NCBI RefSeq assembly: GCF_000687475.1
Contig: NC_057316.1
Location: 5,580,001-5,644,000 of the forward strand
Length of the DNA: 64,000 nucleotides
Source: Ustilaginoidea virens
Taxonomy: Eukaryota > Ascomycota > Sordariomycetes > Hypocreales > Clavicipitaceae
Direction of reading: 5' to 3'
In this document: one piece after another, positions 1 to 10,194 of the stretch
How positions within the stretch are numbered: the stretch's first letter is position 1
Layout: each line of letters begins with the position of its first letter
The notes under the pieces: model-generated
The model's input: the letters and a program-made list of their open reading frames with translations, nothing else
The model's database searches: none
Told to the model about the DNA's origin: nothing
Made by a program: the position numbers and the translations under genes

Positions 1-84
1 GCTGGCGTCGCCGGCGGCGTCGAGGGGCAGGATCTCGAGGCTGCGGATTTTCTGGGGGGGGGGGCAACGTTAGCAGAGAGGAGG

Positions 85-117
<33 letters not shown>

Positions 118-3100
118 AGAAGAAGAAGAAGAAGAAGAAAGTAAAAAGCAAGAAGCAAGAAAGAAGCAGGAAAAAAAGGGGGGGGAAACACGTACATCCA
201 GTGCTTGGGCCCATTGGCCCGCCTCAACCAGCTTCTTGATGCTGCTCATCTCCAGCAGCACGCGGCAGGCGACCTTGTTCTGCTCCTGGATCTTGCGGAA
301 AAACATGGCGTCGCGCTCGTACATGGCCATCATGGTCTCGGCCAGCTCCACGGGGTCGTCGATGGACGCCAGGCTCAGGCTGCCGCCCGCCTCCTGCTGC
401 TGCTGCCGCTGCTCCTCTCGCGGCTTGACCGGCACGAGGCGCATCGCGTCCTCGCCAATCTCGAGCGAGATGGCCTCGCTGAGCGCGCGGCTGACAATGG
501 CCACCACGGTGTCGTACTCGCCGGCCAGGTGGTACAGCAGCACCGAGTCCGTCGTGCGCCCGCTCTCGTCGGCGAAGCTGGCCGCCTGCAGCGTCACCGT
601 GTTGACAAAGTCGGCCTCGGCGTCGAGGCCGATCAGCGGGCCGCGCTCCTCGATGGCGCCGCGCATGGCCCGCCCGTCCGGCCGGATGTCGCCAATCAGC
701 TTGCTGAACTCGCGCGTCTCCAGGACCAGCTCGCGCAGCGCCTCGTGGCAGAGGTTGCTCTGCCGCTGGCCCGCCTCGCCCGCCAGGTCCCGGTTGAGGC
801 AGATGAGGCAGAGGTAGTCCACGGCCGAGACCGCGTCGGCGGCCCGGAAGTCTCTGGTGTAGTACCCCAGCATGCGGCCAAAGTTGATCTGCGGCAGGCT
901 CTTGACGCTGTGGCTCCGCAGCTCGTTTGGCGCCGACATGGGGTCGCTCGGGCGCACGAGGCCGTAGTACGCCAGCGCCAGGGCAAAGTGCACGGCGTCC
1001 ACGTAGGAGAAGAGGTACAGGTAGGCGACGGCGTCCTCGAACATGCCCGCGAGGACCTGCAGGTAGAAAAACATGCCGAAGCTGCCGCTGGACGACGTGT
1101 CCTCGGAGGCCGACTTGGGGAAGTGCTTGAGGCCGATTTCCCGGATGCTCGACTGCAGCTCCGCCAGGCCGTACGACTCCCCCGCCATCTCGACCGTCCT
1201 GTCCCCCTCCCGCGCGAGGTTGAACTGCAGCCAGATCCAGTCGTTGATGTCGGTGTTGAGGCCGTCCAGGTTGCGGTTGCTCAGCTCGATCCGTCCAATG
1301 ACCTTGTACGAGGCCATGCGGAAGGGGTCGATGGAGTTTTCGGGCGCGTTCCGCGACCGCTGCGTGTACTCGTTTGTGCAGCGGTCCAGCAGCTTCCGGT
1401 TCGTTATCCTGCGGTCCTCGCTCGCCGCGTAGTTGTTGATGTAGGTTGCAAACGTGCGGTCGATGCCCCGGAAGTGGTTGTTGTTGTCGTTTACGTACTG
1501 GGCCGCCTCGCTGACATGTCCCGACCTCAGCAGGTAGAAGACGACGGCCCAGACGAACTCGCCCTGAATCTGCTGCAGCTCGGTATTGTCCGGCACCAAG
1601 TCCTTCCTGGCGTGGCGCAAGCGGATGTAGGCCTTGATTTTGCTCGTGATGTCTGGCAACCCACCCAGTTTGGCTTCGTGGGGATGCTTGGCAATCATGG
1701 ACTCGACTTCCCGCAGGAACTGCTTCTCCAGGAAGGCCGTCGACCCGTGCAGGATGCGCCTTCTCATCTCGACGGAACGAGCCGAGTTGGGGTTTTCGTC
1801 AAGATACATGCTGGCAAACTGCCGTTCCTCGGCGGTTGCGCCGTTGACCGTGGTTTCGGCTTGGGCGTCTTCGCCAACAATCTCCATCACGGCCCGGTAG
1901 GCCTCGACGACAAGCGGCGCATGGGGATCGTGGGACTTTTGCTCCACCTCGGCGAGTTGGGCGAGAACCGGGTACGGGCGCCTCGCGATGCGAGCAGCGT
2001 TGAGGGTGCGGACTTTTTCGGCTAGTTTGGCTTGCCTCTCGCGAAGGGCCCGATCTTCCGTCGCGCCTCGCGACTTGAGGGCGCCCGGTCCGTCAGTCGA
2101 GTGATCCACGTCCGAGAACTGGGATTGAGACGGGTGGGCACCGATCCGGCTCGGGGCGCCGATGACGGAACGCTGAAGCATGGGGTTGCCGAGCACACTG
2201 TTTCTGCCGCTCCGAGCAGAAGGAGCTGGGTGAGACTTTCGGCGGGAGCGGCCGAATCCGCCCTGGGATTCGCGAGCGGCAGCAGCCGAGTCTTGGCGGG
2301 GCTTGATGCCAAAGTGCTGGTAAATGCGCTTGCGCTGCGCATCCCACTCCATGGCGACGCTGTCTTGAAGAAAGTTGTCAAAGTCGCGGATCGATCGTTC
2401 CAGCCCGTCCGTGATCATGTCCAGAGTCGTCCTTGTCTGCAAGTTGGACAAGTACGTCTCGACATCAAGCTCGCTGGGGGCGTGTCCGTGGGAGCGCTCG
2501 ACACGGGATCCTTGAGCATCCAGCGTGCTCAGGTCCTTGGCCGCTGCGCCCGGGTCGACGCCAGAGCCGGCGAGCAAGTAGTGGGCTTTCCCATCCAGCG
2601 GCTTCTCGTTTTGTCTGGATTGAAGTTTTCGCAGCCGGTGTCGCAGATCGCCGAGGCCGAGCTCAAGACTGGGTAGGTCCGCCGAGTTGGGATTGGCGCC
2701 GCCGTCCTTTTGCGTCTTGGCAAACAGGCTGTCGAAGTAGGCACCGGCCGGCTGCTGAGACTGGGCAGCCTGCAGCGGTGGTTGAACGGTCTGGGTCGAG
2801 GCGCCCCAGAGGCTGCCGCCGAGGAGGCTGGCGTTTTGCTGCGGCTGCTGCGGCTGCTGCAGCTGCAGCGGGTTGTTGGTGGTCGAGGTCGAAGCGAAAA
2901 GGGATGGCCTGGCCGTCGTTGCGCCAAAGCCCGTCGTCTGCGGCGCTGCAGAGCCTCCCCCAAACAAGGATGTGGTTGTCGATGCTCCAAAGAGCGAGGG
3001 TTTCTGCTGCTGCTGCTGCGCCTGGGGCTGTGAGCCGAACAGGCCGGCTCCCGATCCGCCAGAGGGCTGGTTCTGTGCAGGTTGCCCAAACAAGCCGCCG

Positions 3101-3297
3101 CTCGTCGTCCCATTCTGTGGCTGTGGTTGGGTGCTCCCAAACAAACCTCCCGTGGCCGGCTTTGCCTGGGAAGACTGACCGAACAAACCTCCACCGGCGG
3201 CGGCCGAAGCTGAGGTCTGCTGCATCGGCTGGCCAAAGAGTCCGCCGCCCGATGTGCCGCTCTGGTTTTGTTGTTGCTGTTGTTGTTGTTGTTGTTG

Positions 3298-3328
<31 letters not shown>

Positions 3329-3462
3329 TGACCGCCGCCAAACAGACCACCCGTGGCAGGCTTGCTCTGTTGGGCACTGCCAAATAATCCACCACCGGAT
3401 TGGGCGGGTTGGCCAAACAGCGAGGGGCCGCCGCCGGCATTTTGTTGCCCAAAGAGCGACAT
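1..3462 (-). CDS. NIC96: NIC96/NUP93-type scaffold nucleoporin with FG-repeat N-terminus (3' end off window)
   Basis: Inner-ring scaffold nucleoporin of the nuclear pore, anchoring the Nsp1-type channel complex. Exon 1 is 3462-196 (1089 codons). An intron at 195-52 (GTACGT donor, CTAAC branch site, CAG acceptor) leads in phase 0 into an exon from 51 that reads KIRSLEILPLDAAGDAS, typical of the family C-terminal region, and runs off the left edge. Residues 1-245 are low complexity: seven GLFG and four SLFG motifs, one GFG, and a run of 21 Gln at 45-65. A short helical segment (about 262-284, ELGLGDLRHRLRKL) is where the family binds its channel partners. The alpha-helical Nic96 domain fills the rest from about residue 330. 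Without the splice the frame runs into an artificial serine-rich tail. The start is the first ATG and gives MSLFG. Shares a divergent promoter with the gene at 4432. Family identity is firm; the exact start is likely. Confidence 0.9.
83..139. repeat. GAA/TTC tract in the NIC96 intron
   Basis: Imperfect GAA repeat on the plus strand. On the coding strand it is a TTC-rich pyrimidine tract between donor (195) and acceptor (52). It explains the run of serines that appears if the intron is translated. Confidence 0.85.
3268..3330 (-). repeat. CAG/CAA trinucleotide tract coding 21 glutamines
   Basis: Uninterrupted glutamine codons in NIC96 (residues 45-65), mixed CAG and CAA. Its length is likely to vary between strains. 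It sits between two GLFG motifs. Confidence 0.9.
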
Positions 3463-3794
3463 GCTCAGCAGGAGGCGTCGTGTCGTCGATGGGTAGATTT
3501 CGGGTTATGACGTACGGGGCACGAGAAGGCGAGGAGGCGGAGCCTGAAGGGGAGTAGCAGGCGCGGTTGTAGGAATTCAATCAGCAAAAATAGCTGAAGA
3601 GGTGGCGGATAGAGCTTTCGAGGCGTGCAACGGTCCTTGGAGATTGCGTGGATGAGGCGATGGGAATCACCACGCGCGAGCGTTGAGATGCTTGGAAACG
3701 ATGGGGGGGGGATGTTTTTTTATTTTTCTCGAGAGCTGCTGCTTTACTACATGTACGTACCGTACCCGTACCGTACCTGCCCGCCCAGGTCGAC

Positions 3795-3822
3795 GAGCTG
3801 GGGCCAATGAGCTGGGGCCAAT
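3795..3822 (+). promoter_or_regulatory. Tandem 14-bp repeat carrying two CCAAT boxes
   Basis: GAGCTGGGGCCAAT occurs twice without a gap. CCAAT is the binding site of the fungal Hap2/3/5 complex. The pair lies about 330 bp upstream of the NIC96 start and about 610 bp upstream of the other gene, so either or both could use it. Confidence 0.5.
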
Positions 3823-4124
3823 GAGGAGAGCTGCGACGGGTCCACAGTTTTCCATTGCCCATTTGTTAGTGACGCGATAAATGCAGGCCTCTTCCGGTCA
3901 GTCCAGTCCAGTCTTCTTCTGGTCTCCCTTCTTTCGGCGCCAGTAGGTACATGTATCTATGTATACTCCGTACCCCCCTGGCCGACTTGTTGATTTGCAC
4001 GTCGCCTCTGGGGGAACTGACTGGATGTGAAGCCAGCACAGGCGCGTGAAAACTTGCCCACCACACTCAACGCCACCCTCCCACCGGCCTTTCCATCATC
4101 TATCTGGTCGATTTCTTTCCCTGC

Positions 4125-4146
4125 TACGGAGCAACTCCGTATAAAA
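4125..4146 (+). promoter_or_regulatory. TACGGAG palindrome overlapping a TATA box
   Basis: TACGGAG, a 3-base spacer, then CTCCGTA form a 7-bp inverted repeat at 4125-4141. The right arm runs into TATAAAA at 4140-4146. This is the best core-promoter candidate for the gene starting at 4432, and would give a 5' UTR of roughly 260 nt. Confidence 0.45.
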
Positions 4147-4431
4147 CCTTTCCCCAATTCCGTGAGTATTCCCGTCCCGTCTCCGTCCCCTCATTGAATC
4201 CACCACCCACTCCCCGCCGCGGCCCCCCAGTTTCGCGGAATCCATGTGCGCGCGCAGTGCCCGGCCACCACCAGGTACCCTCTCCTCTCCCTATGCTGAT
4301 GTTTGCGGCATGTTGCGATACATTCAATGTATTTGAGTTGCGCCTAGTCCCACCGCCCGCCTATCCTAGCACGCCCAATTACGTCTCTATAGCGGTTGCT
4401 GTTTTCTGTTTCCCCGCGTCTGGCTTTCACC

Positions 4432-5516
4432 ATGCCCAAGAGGTCGACGACGCTTGACAAGGGCGTAGGCCATCTCCTCACCCAACCTCAACCTCAACAT
4501 CAACCTCAACCCCAACCCCAACCCCCATCGGTCGTGGTACAACCCGCCAGCCAGCATTACATAGCAACTCGTTCTGCCGCCCGCTGACCTGCTTGCTTCC
4601 AGCCCGGCGCGGTGCGTGAATGGCCATGCCGGCCGTGTGTCTCGCGGGCAGAGAACCCCGACGACCGCTGCTGCAAGCAGCGAGGTGTGTTATGTTTATG
4701 TCTGGTTTCATTACATCATCAGCCCCAGCCTGCTGCTGCTGCTGCCCGCCCTCGACGCCCCGCGCTGACCCCCGGTGTTGCTGTTAGGGACCGGCGTCGC
4801 GTGTTTCGCGTGCGCCGCGGTAGGGAAGACGTGCCAGCCGGTAAGTTTTCCGTCACGTCCGTCGACGGCACCCAGGCTCCCGCTGCGGCACCGCGCTCCT
4901 TCGCTGACGGTTTGCGGTCGATGCTGCGGCCGATGCGCTGCGGCAGCTTGACCGGTCGGCCCTCTATCGGGCAGAGGTGACTGCGCTCCTCGATGCCCAG
5001 GAACGCTACGCCAACGGAGACGGTGAGGTATGTAGCGTAGCTACCCTACCTAGCCCCTAGCCCCCCCCCCCCGGACCCCTATCCCGCTGTAGCGTTTCTT
5101 TCCTCTGCAAGTCCCGCAGTCCTGCCGTCCCGCCGTCCTGGTGCTGATTCTAGTAGGATGACGACTACGAGGCCATCTGGTTGGCGGCCAAGCAGGCGAT
5201 TCGCGACCCCGAAGTGTACCCGCGGCGCTCCTTTAGAGGGGCCGCCTCGTCCGCTTCGTTCGGCGACGGCGTCGGCTCTCACACGCGAGAACTGTTGGAT
5301 ATCGGGGAGCGCATCGCCACCGCGCTGGAGAGGAGCGTCGTTCTCTTGCAGAGGGGCGTGGACCTCTTGGAGATGCGCCTCCCCCCTGCTCCGACCGATA
5401 CTGCTTCGCGTGGTAGTGCTTCGCGTGGTAGTGCCTCGACTGCCAACAGCATCTCCTTGAAGCGCAAGGCGCCCGAGCTCGAGTCGGACGGGGTTATCAA
5501 CATTACCATTCATTGA
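4432..5516 (+). CDS. Small cysteine-rich protein, possible zinc-binding domain; five exons
   Basis: Function not recognised. The model is join(4432-4464, 4603-4684, 4788-4840, 4947-5027, 5157-5516), giving 202 residues. All introns are GT..AG, most with CTGAC-like branch sites, and the phases agree. Exons 2-3 encode a cysteine array, WPCRPC then DRCCKQ then ACFACAAVGKTC, spaced C-x2-C-x10-CC-x8-C-x2-C-x6-C. This resembles short fungal Cys-rich domains such as DUF3716, which are probably metal-binding; that link is from memory of the pattern. The rest is acidic/helical (LDRSALYRAEVTALLDAQE; then DDDYEAIWLAAKQA) with a Ser-rich stretch and a basic KRKAPELE near the end. Exon 1 (11 codons, donor GTAGGC) is the least certain part. 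Converges with the kinase gene at 6031. Confidence 0.6.
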
Positions 5517-5666
5517 TATTCCATCCTACTGGGCTCTTTCGCGCTGGATTACTTTAGCAGATACAAGCAGGAACACAATATCCGTCACCGTAATAACTCA
5601 CTCACAAGACGGTTCGCTCCCTTGCCAAATCGAAATCCACCTCCCACGGGGTACCAGCAAGAAGGG

Positions 5667-5712
<46 letters not shown>

Positions 5713-6030
5713 CACGAGATATAGCTCTATACCGAGGGAATGTGTCTGCGAAATTACACAAAATTATAGTTGACCAAGAATCAAGCAGGCAGATCTATCC
5801 ATGGCCCAACTGGCCTATACCCACCCCTACCTCGTAAGAATAATAAAACCGACACTTCGCACCGCCGAGGGGATAAAATGGGTCCCATTGGACGGGTAAA
5901 CCTAATAAGTGACATGCTGCAACTCATCCATGTCCAGCCAGCCATGTCAAGTTATCCCACCACATCAATCATCACCCCCTTTTCAGAAGATGCTCCTGCA
6001 AGGTGCAGGGCAAAGCTACCCTCTCGCCAA
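5517..6030. other. Convergent intergenic region
   Basis: 3' flanks of two genes that face each other. I see no gene here. The only striking element is the 39-base T run at 5670-5708. Polyadenylation sites for both genes should lie here but I cannot place them. Confidence 0.6.
5670..5708. repeat. Homopolymer run of 39 T
   Basis: Uninterrupted T run between the two convergent genes. No flanking duplication or retroposon body was visible next to it. Confidence 0.9.
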
Positions 6031-8260
6031 TCACCCGCCGAATTCGGCACCCCACTTCTCGACAGCCTTGTCAACCTTGTTTCGGTACGACTGTTGCGAC
6101 TGGCACATGTCGAGGAAAATCTCGTACTTGGCGTCGAGCAGTGCCTTTTCGCCTTGGTCGGTACCTGGCTCCACCAATCGGCCTCGCTTGCTCATGCGGT
6201 CCATGATGCTCCACAGGCTCTCGGGTTCGGAGCCGTCATCTCGGTTGTGACTGGCTGCTTTGGCACCAAGCATAGCCGCGCCGTGGACGACGGCGGCGTG
6301 GACATATTGCGGAATCAACACTGGCATGTTGCAAGTTGTGGCAAGCAGGTTCATCAAGACTGGATTCTGGCACTGCGAACCCGACATGAAGATGGACGAA
6401 ATCTCGTGCCCCGACTTGTTCATCTGTTCAATGATTTGGCGGGTCTGCATGGCGATAAACTCCATGGTAGCATAATACCACAGGGCCATGTTGTCCGTGC
6501 TCTTGTCGTTATCGAGCCCAATCATGGTTCCCTTCATGTTGGGGTCCGCGACGGGAGACCGGTTGCCCCACAGGTCGCCGTAGAAGAAGTAGTGCCGGCC
6601 GAGGTAGGGGATGCCTGGAGCATTCTGCTTTTCCACCATTTGCTCGAGGTGACAGTTCAGGTAATCGTAGAGGAACTTGCTCTCGGCCTTGGCCAGTGCG
6701 GTGGTCTCGTTGTGGGCGGGGTGTATATCCAACATGTGACGGAGCAGCTCTCCAGTGGCCGACTGACCACCCTCGGCGAGCCAGTAACCCGGGAGCAGGA
6801 CATCTCGGTAAGGGCCCCACACGCCGGGCACGAAGACGGGTTCTCTGGACATGGCGAGGTGGCAGGTTGAGGTGCCGGCAACAGCAGCCAGTCGAGTAAA
6901 GGCTTGCGAGAGATCGTTGTGAGGTACGTTTGCGTTGAGTTCGTCGTCGCCTAGGTCGACCTTGGCTCCCACGGTGCCGATCCAGCCTGCGTAGGCATCA
7001 ATGACGCCGCTTCCAACGGCAATACCCATGGGAAGTCCGAGCTGATACGCAGCCTGACGGCTCAACGTGCCAACTGATTCACCAGCGCTAAAGTATCTGC
7101 CATTCTGGAGCAACCACGCCCCACCGTCAGCCATTGTGCACGCGCGTCTCAAAAAACCGCCGTCATCTCCTTTCATCATGGGCAAAGGGGGGAGACTGTG
7201 GGGGGAAGAAGCTTCAGCTTACCACGCCGTGGACGCCACCCATTCTCTCAAAGTTGTCCTTGGACAAGTCGCCGAGGCCAATGGTTTCAAAAAAGTCTTG
7301 CTGCCAGCCCTTGTCGCTATCGTCGACGCCGATAGGGACGTAGCCTTGCTTGCAAACAGTGCTGCAGAAGCTGCGGGCCTCGCCACCAGTAGCCAGGTGA
7401 GTAAGAGCGTCGCCCAAATCGTAGAACTTGCAGCGAGCGAACTGATCCGATGGCATGTGGTTCTTGAGCCAGAGTATCTTGGGGATTTCCATCTCGATGC
7501 TCATTTTACCGCCAACGTACTTGAGAAGCTTGTGCTTGGTGCTATTGATCAACTCGGTCTCTTCGACCGGTCGATGATCGAGCCAGAGAATGACGTTGCG
7601 GTCTGATCCATCATTGGCAAAACCTGGGCCAGTGACGGTAACAGGCTTATCGGCGTCAGTGGAGAAAACAGCCAGCGAACAGGTAGCGTCGAAGCCGATG
7701 CCCTTGATGTGACTGGGGTCGACGTTGGATTCGCTGACAACCTGGCGAACGCATTCGCAAATGCACTGCCATATGTCTGTGGTGGATTGTTCCTGTGATG
7801 GGCCTCGTCAGGACAGGCGAGCCGAGAAAGACATCTCGAGCTTGTTTTTGTTGCCAGGAAGACTTGAGAATGTCATACATAGTATCCCGTCTGGGGCTGC
7901 CACAATTGGATGTCTTTGGATGAGAGGGCCTTGATGTCACCCGTCTGGTCGATAATGCAAGCTCGGGCGGAGCCAGTACCGACATCTACACCGATATAGA
8001 AGTCCTAAGATGGAGGTTTCCAGATTAGCAACCTCGCCGTGAAAAGAAAATTGAAGAAGAAGAAGAAGAAGAAGAAGAAAAAAAGGCGAAAAAGCGTCTG
8101 CCAGTACATTGTCACAAAGTGAGCTCGCATGGGTAATGTTCTTTTCCATCAATGGGTTCACCAGGAGGGGGGGAGTTGGCTAATGGCGGGGAAAGAACGG
8201 CTGGGCCCTTACCGAGACGTTGGGAGGCCTCGACACGGGTGGCAATCCGTCAGTATCCAT
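6031..8260 (-). CDS. FGGY-family carbohydrate kinase (ribulokinase/YDR109C-like)
   Basis: ATP-dependent sugar or polyol kinase of the FGGY family, in the eukaryotic ribulokinase-like branch (yeast YDR109C, human FGGY). The substrate is probably a pentulose by family; this is not shown by the sequence. Model: complement(join(6031-7104, 7223-7792, 7879-8004, 8213-8260)), 605 residues, all junctions phase 0 and GT..AG. The N-terminal domain opens with FYIGVDVGTGSARA (about 18-31), a phosphate-binding loop. LWLDHRP is at 127-133. GSGVIDAYAGWIG (279-291) holds the catalytic Asp (284). SGSQCQNP at about 489-496 is the second family signature. The C-terminus is AEFGG. The third intron (7222-7105) has a CTGAC branch site and must be removed, because it contains stops. 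Length is normal for the family. No partner genes nearby; convergent with the gene ending at 5516. Confidence 0.88.
8053..8079. repeat. (GAA)9 microsatellite in kinase intron 1
   Basis: Nine GAA units on the plus strand, a TTC pyrimidine tract on the coding strand, within the 208-nt first intron (8212-8005) of the kinase gene. Confidence 0.85.
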
Positions 8261-9330
8261 GGCGGGGTGTGTCAAGGAGCGAGAACCTGGTGTCAGTGAT
8301 TGTGTAGAGGAGCTCGGGACAAATATATCTGCAACAAGACATGAGCAAAAAATAGGTAGGGAGGAGAGGGAACCTCACTCCATCGTCTTGATGGGTTGTT
8401 ATCACCGAGCAGTGAGCGCGATGGGGATGGGGCAAGTTGGTGGCCCTAAAAGGTCTAGTTCAACCAACCTCCAGTCCAGTGCCGTCCCGTCAATCCGTAG
8501 GTAGGTACTTGGCATTCACCAGGTACTCGGTACCTACCTAAGGTACTGGGTGCCAGTGCTGCAGTTGGGTCCGGTAGCGCAGCGCTCGGGAGCGGGACGG
8601 CAAGGAGATTGATCGTCAACCAGAAGCGGCCTAGGCGGGTTGCCTCTTGAGCTATATGCGTGATGCATGATGCGTGATGCGCATTGTGCACTGCTCGCTG
8701 GTTCCCTCCTGGCGGCGGGTACTGGGTAGATGCTTGCACGGAGGTTTCTTCTCTCGTCTCTCGCGCAGCTCGTGTAGCTTTGCTTCGGCTAGAATCCAGG
8801 TGCAAGCAGCCAATGGTGGTGGCTGATTCCGTCGAGGCGCGACAGAATGCAACCCACGAAAGACGGGATGGAGGGGAAAGTAGCAGCGTGGCGGCTGTTT
8901 TCCCTGGATGCAAAACAGATGAAAGTTGCAGCCAGATCCGAAGCTCGATGGCTTGGATGCACAGGCAGATGTTTGGTGCCAGACTTGTGTGCGTTGATGG
9001 GGGGAGTGTTCTCTTGTGTTTCTCCACGGGTGTCTTCGACCTGCCGTCTCAAGTACGGAGTAGTACTCGCAGGCACCCAGCCCCCAGTGTTACAGTATAT
9101 ACGCAAAAGTGTCGCAACAACCCCCACATCAACGCCATCACCACATTATCGCGTAAGAATTCAAATAGCCACAACTTAGGTAGTAATGCATTAATTCTAA
9201 TAAAACAAGATGTGGCAAATAGCTCTGCTTTTCGCGATCAATATTTAGTATACCAACCACGTACGCGAATTACAGCATATAAGCGCTATGACATAGACTT
9301 AATTAGCCTCGTAATTAAAGGCTGTGGCAC
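8261..9330. other. Gene-free DNA upstream of the kinase, up to the first retrotransposon
   Basis: Probable kinase promoter for the first few hundred bases. It contains GGTACCTACCT-type repeats (about 8500-8550), a GATGCGT/GATGCAT repeat cluster (about 8655-8685) and TACGGAGTAGTAC near 9053. ORFs up to 230 codons exist on both strands, but none has recognisable domains or a good gene structure. From about 9150 the composition turns AT- and TpA-rich before the first LTR. That 180-bp strip may be an old repeat remnant or decayed flank; I do not recognise it. Confidence 0.5.
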
Positions 9331-10073
9331 TATTGCAATTCTTAAGGTCACTATAAAGCAAAGCCTTACTAGCTAGCTAGATGGCACAAGACTGTCTGCG
9401 ACCTGTGAACTAATCTTAGTATAAATACTAGATTTTTCACCAAATCCTTAGACTATACAAGTGCTATAAAGCAGGGCAAGTGTAAAGGCAAGGCAAATAT
9501 AAGATAACCAGAAACGCAGGGAAGGTGGAAGTTAAGAGGCATATAGTGCATTAACAGACTCGATTGTGCTGCCCTTCTACTATCTAGAAAGACGGGGGAA
9601 AGCTATCCTATATATACACGAAGGAGGGGTGGGCCCAGGCATCTAGGGAAGCCAGTAAGAGGGCTCCCCGTAATGCTCGCTATGATACGTCAGCAACCCC
9701 GCTATATCCGACCTTTCCAACCACCCTAACCACCGCACTAGTAATTAGTCACCACGCTAGTGACTAACCACCACACTAGTGGACTAGCCACCACGCTAGT
9801 AGGCCACCACGCTAATTTAGCAATGCCACACCACGCTAGTAGGCCGCCACCACGCTAGTAGGCAACCACGCTAATTTAGCAATGCCACACCTTTTCAACA
9901 AGGCCTACCTTACTTGATATACAGTAAATAATCCACTGAAAATCCTTAAGGTAAAAGGCAAAGGCCTAAGGTAATACTACCATAAGTCCAAGAGGCGGTA
10001 TAAGGGCCAGAAGGTTAGTAGGCCAGTAAGGCATAAGGCCAGCAGCCTAGTAGGCTACTATAGGATTTTAACA
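9331..10073 (-). repeat. 3' LTR of A1
   Basis: 743 bp. On the plus strand it begins TATTGCAATT and ends GGATTTTAACA, the reverse complement of the family A LTR. It contains the array of ACTAGTG(T)GGTGG units (about 9735-9885) and a TATATATA stretch near 9610. Confidence 0.9.
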
Positions 10074-10194
10074 CCCCCTCTGATTAGCTACTGTAGTAGC
10101 AAGCTAATCGTATAAAGGATAGGGAAAGAAAATGCAGTAAAAAGTGCTAAGGAAAAACATAGGAAAAACCTTAGTAAAAATATGCTAGTATAAG

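Larger units (their letters stand above)
3463..4431. promoter_or_regulatory. Divergent promoter between NIC96 and the Cys-rich gene
   Basis: 969 bp between two outward-facing start codons with no convincing ORF. It contains tandem CCAAT boxes (3795-3822), GTACC-rich short repeats (about 3750-3780), a TACTCCGTA motif near 3962 and a TACGGAG palindrome joined to a TATA box (4125-4146). Regulatory function is inferred from position and motifs. Confidence 0.6.

Noticed and set aside
70..195. Ser-rich C-terminal tail of the unspliced NIC96 frame
   Set aside because: The stretch has a GTACGT donor, a CTAAC branch site and a CAG acceptor, and splicing restores the family sequence in phase. It is intron.
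205..2025. 606-codon plus-strand ORF opposite NIC96
   Set aside because: It is a frame shadow of GC-rich coding DNA. The minus strand encodes a recognisable Nic96 protein with a matching splice site; the plus ORF has no domain and an Arg/Val/Leu-rich artificial composition.
5670..5708. Poly(T) run as the tail of a LINE or processed retrocopy
   Set aside because: No coding body or target duplication was found on either side.
8684..9376. 230-codon plus-strand ORF upstream of the repeats, and a 190-codon ORF on the other strand
   Set aside because: No domain or gene-like composition, overlapping ORFs on both strands, and the plus ORF runs into the A1 LTR.
9735..9885. Regularly spaced short repeats resembling a CRISPR array
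   Set aside because: The genome is eukaryotic, the repeats lie inside every family A LTR, spacers are not unique, and there are no associated genes.
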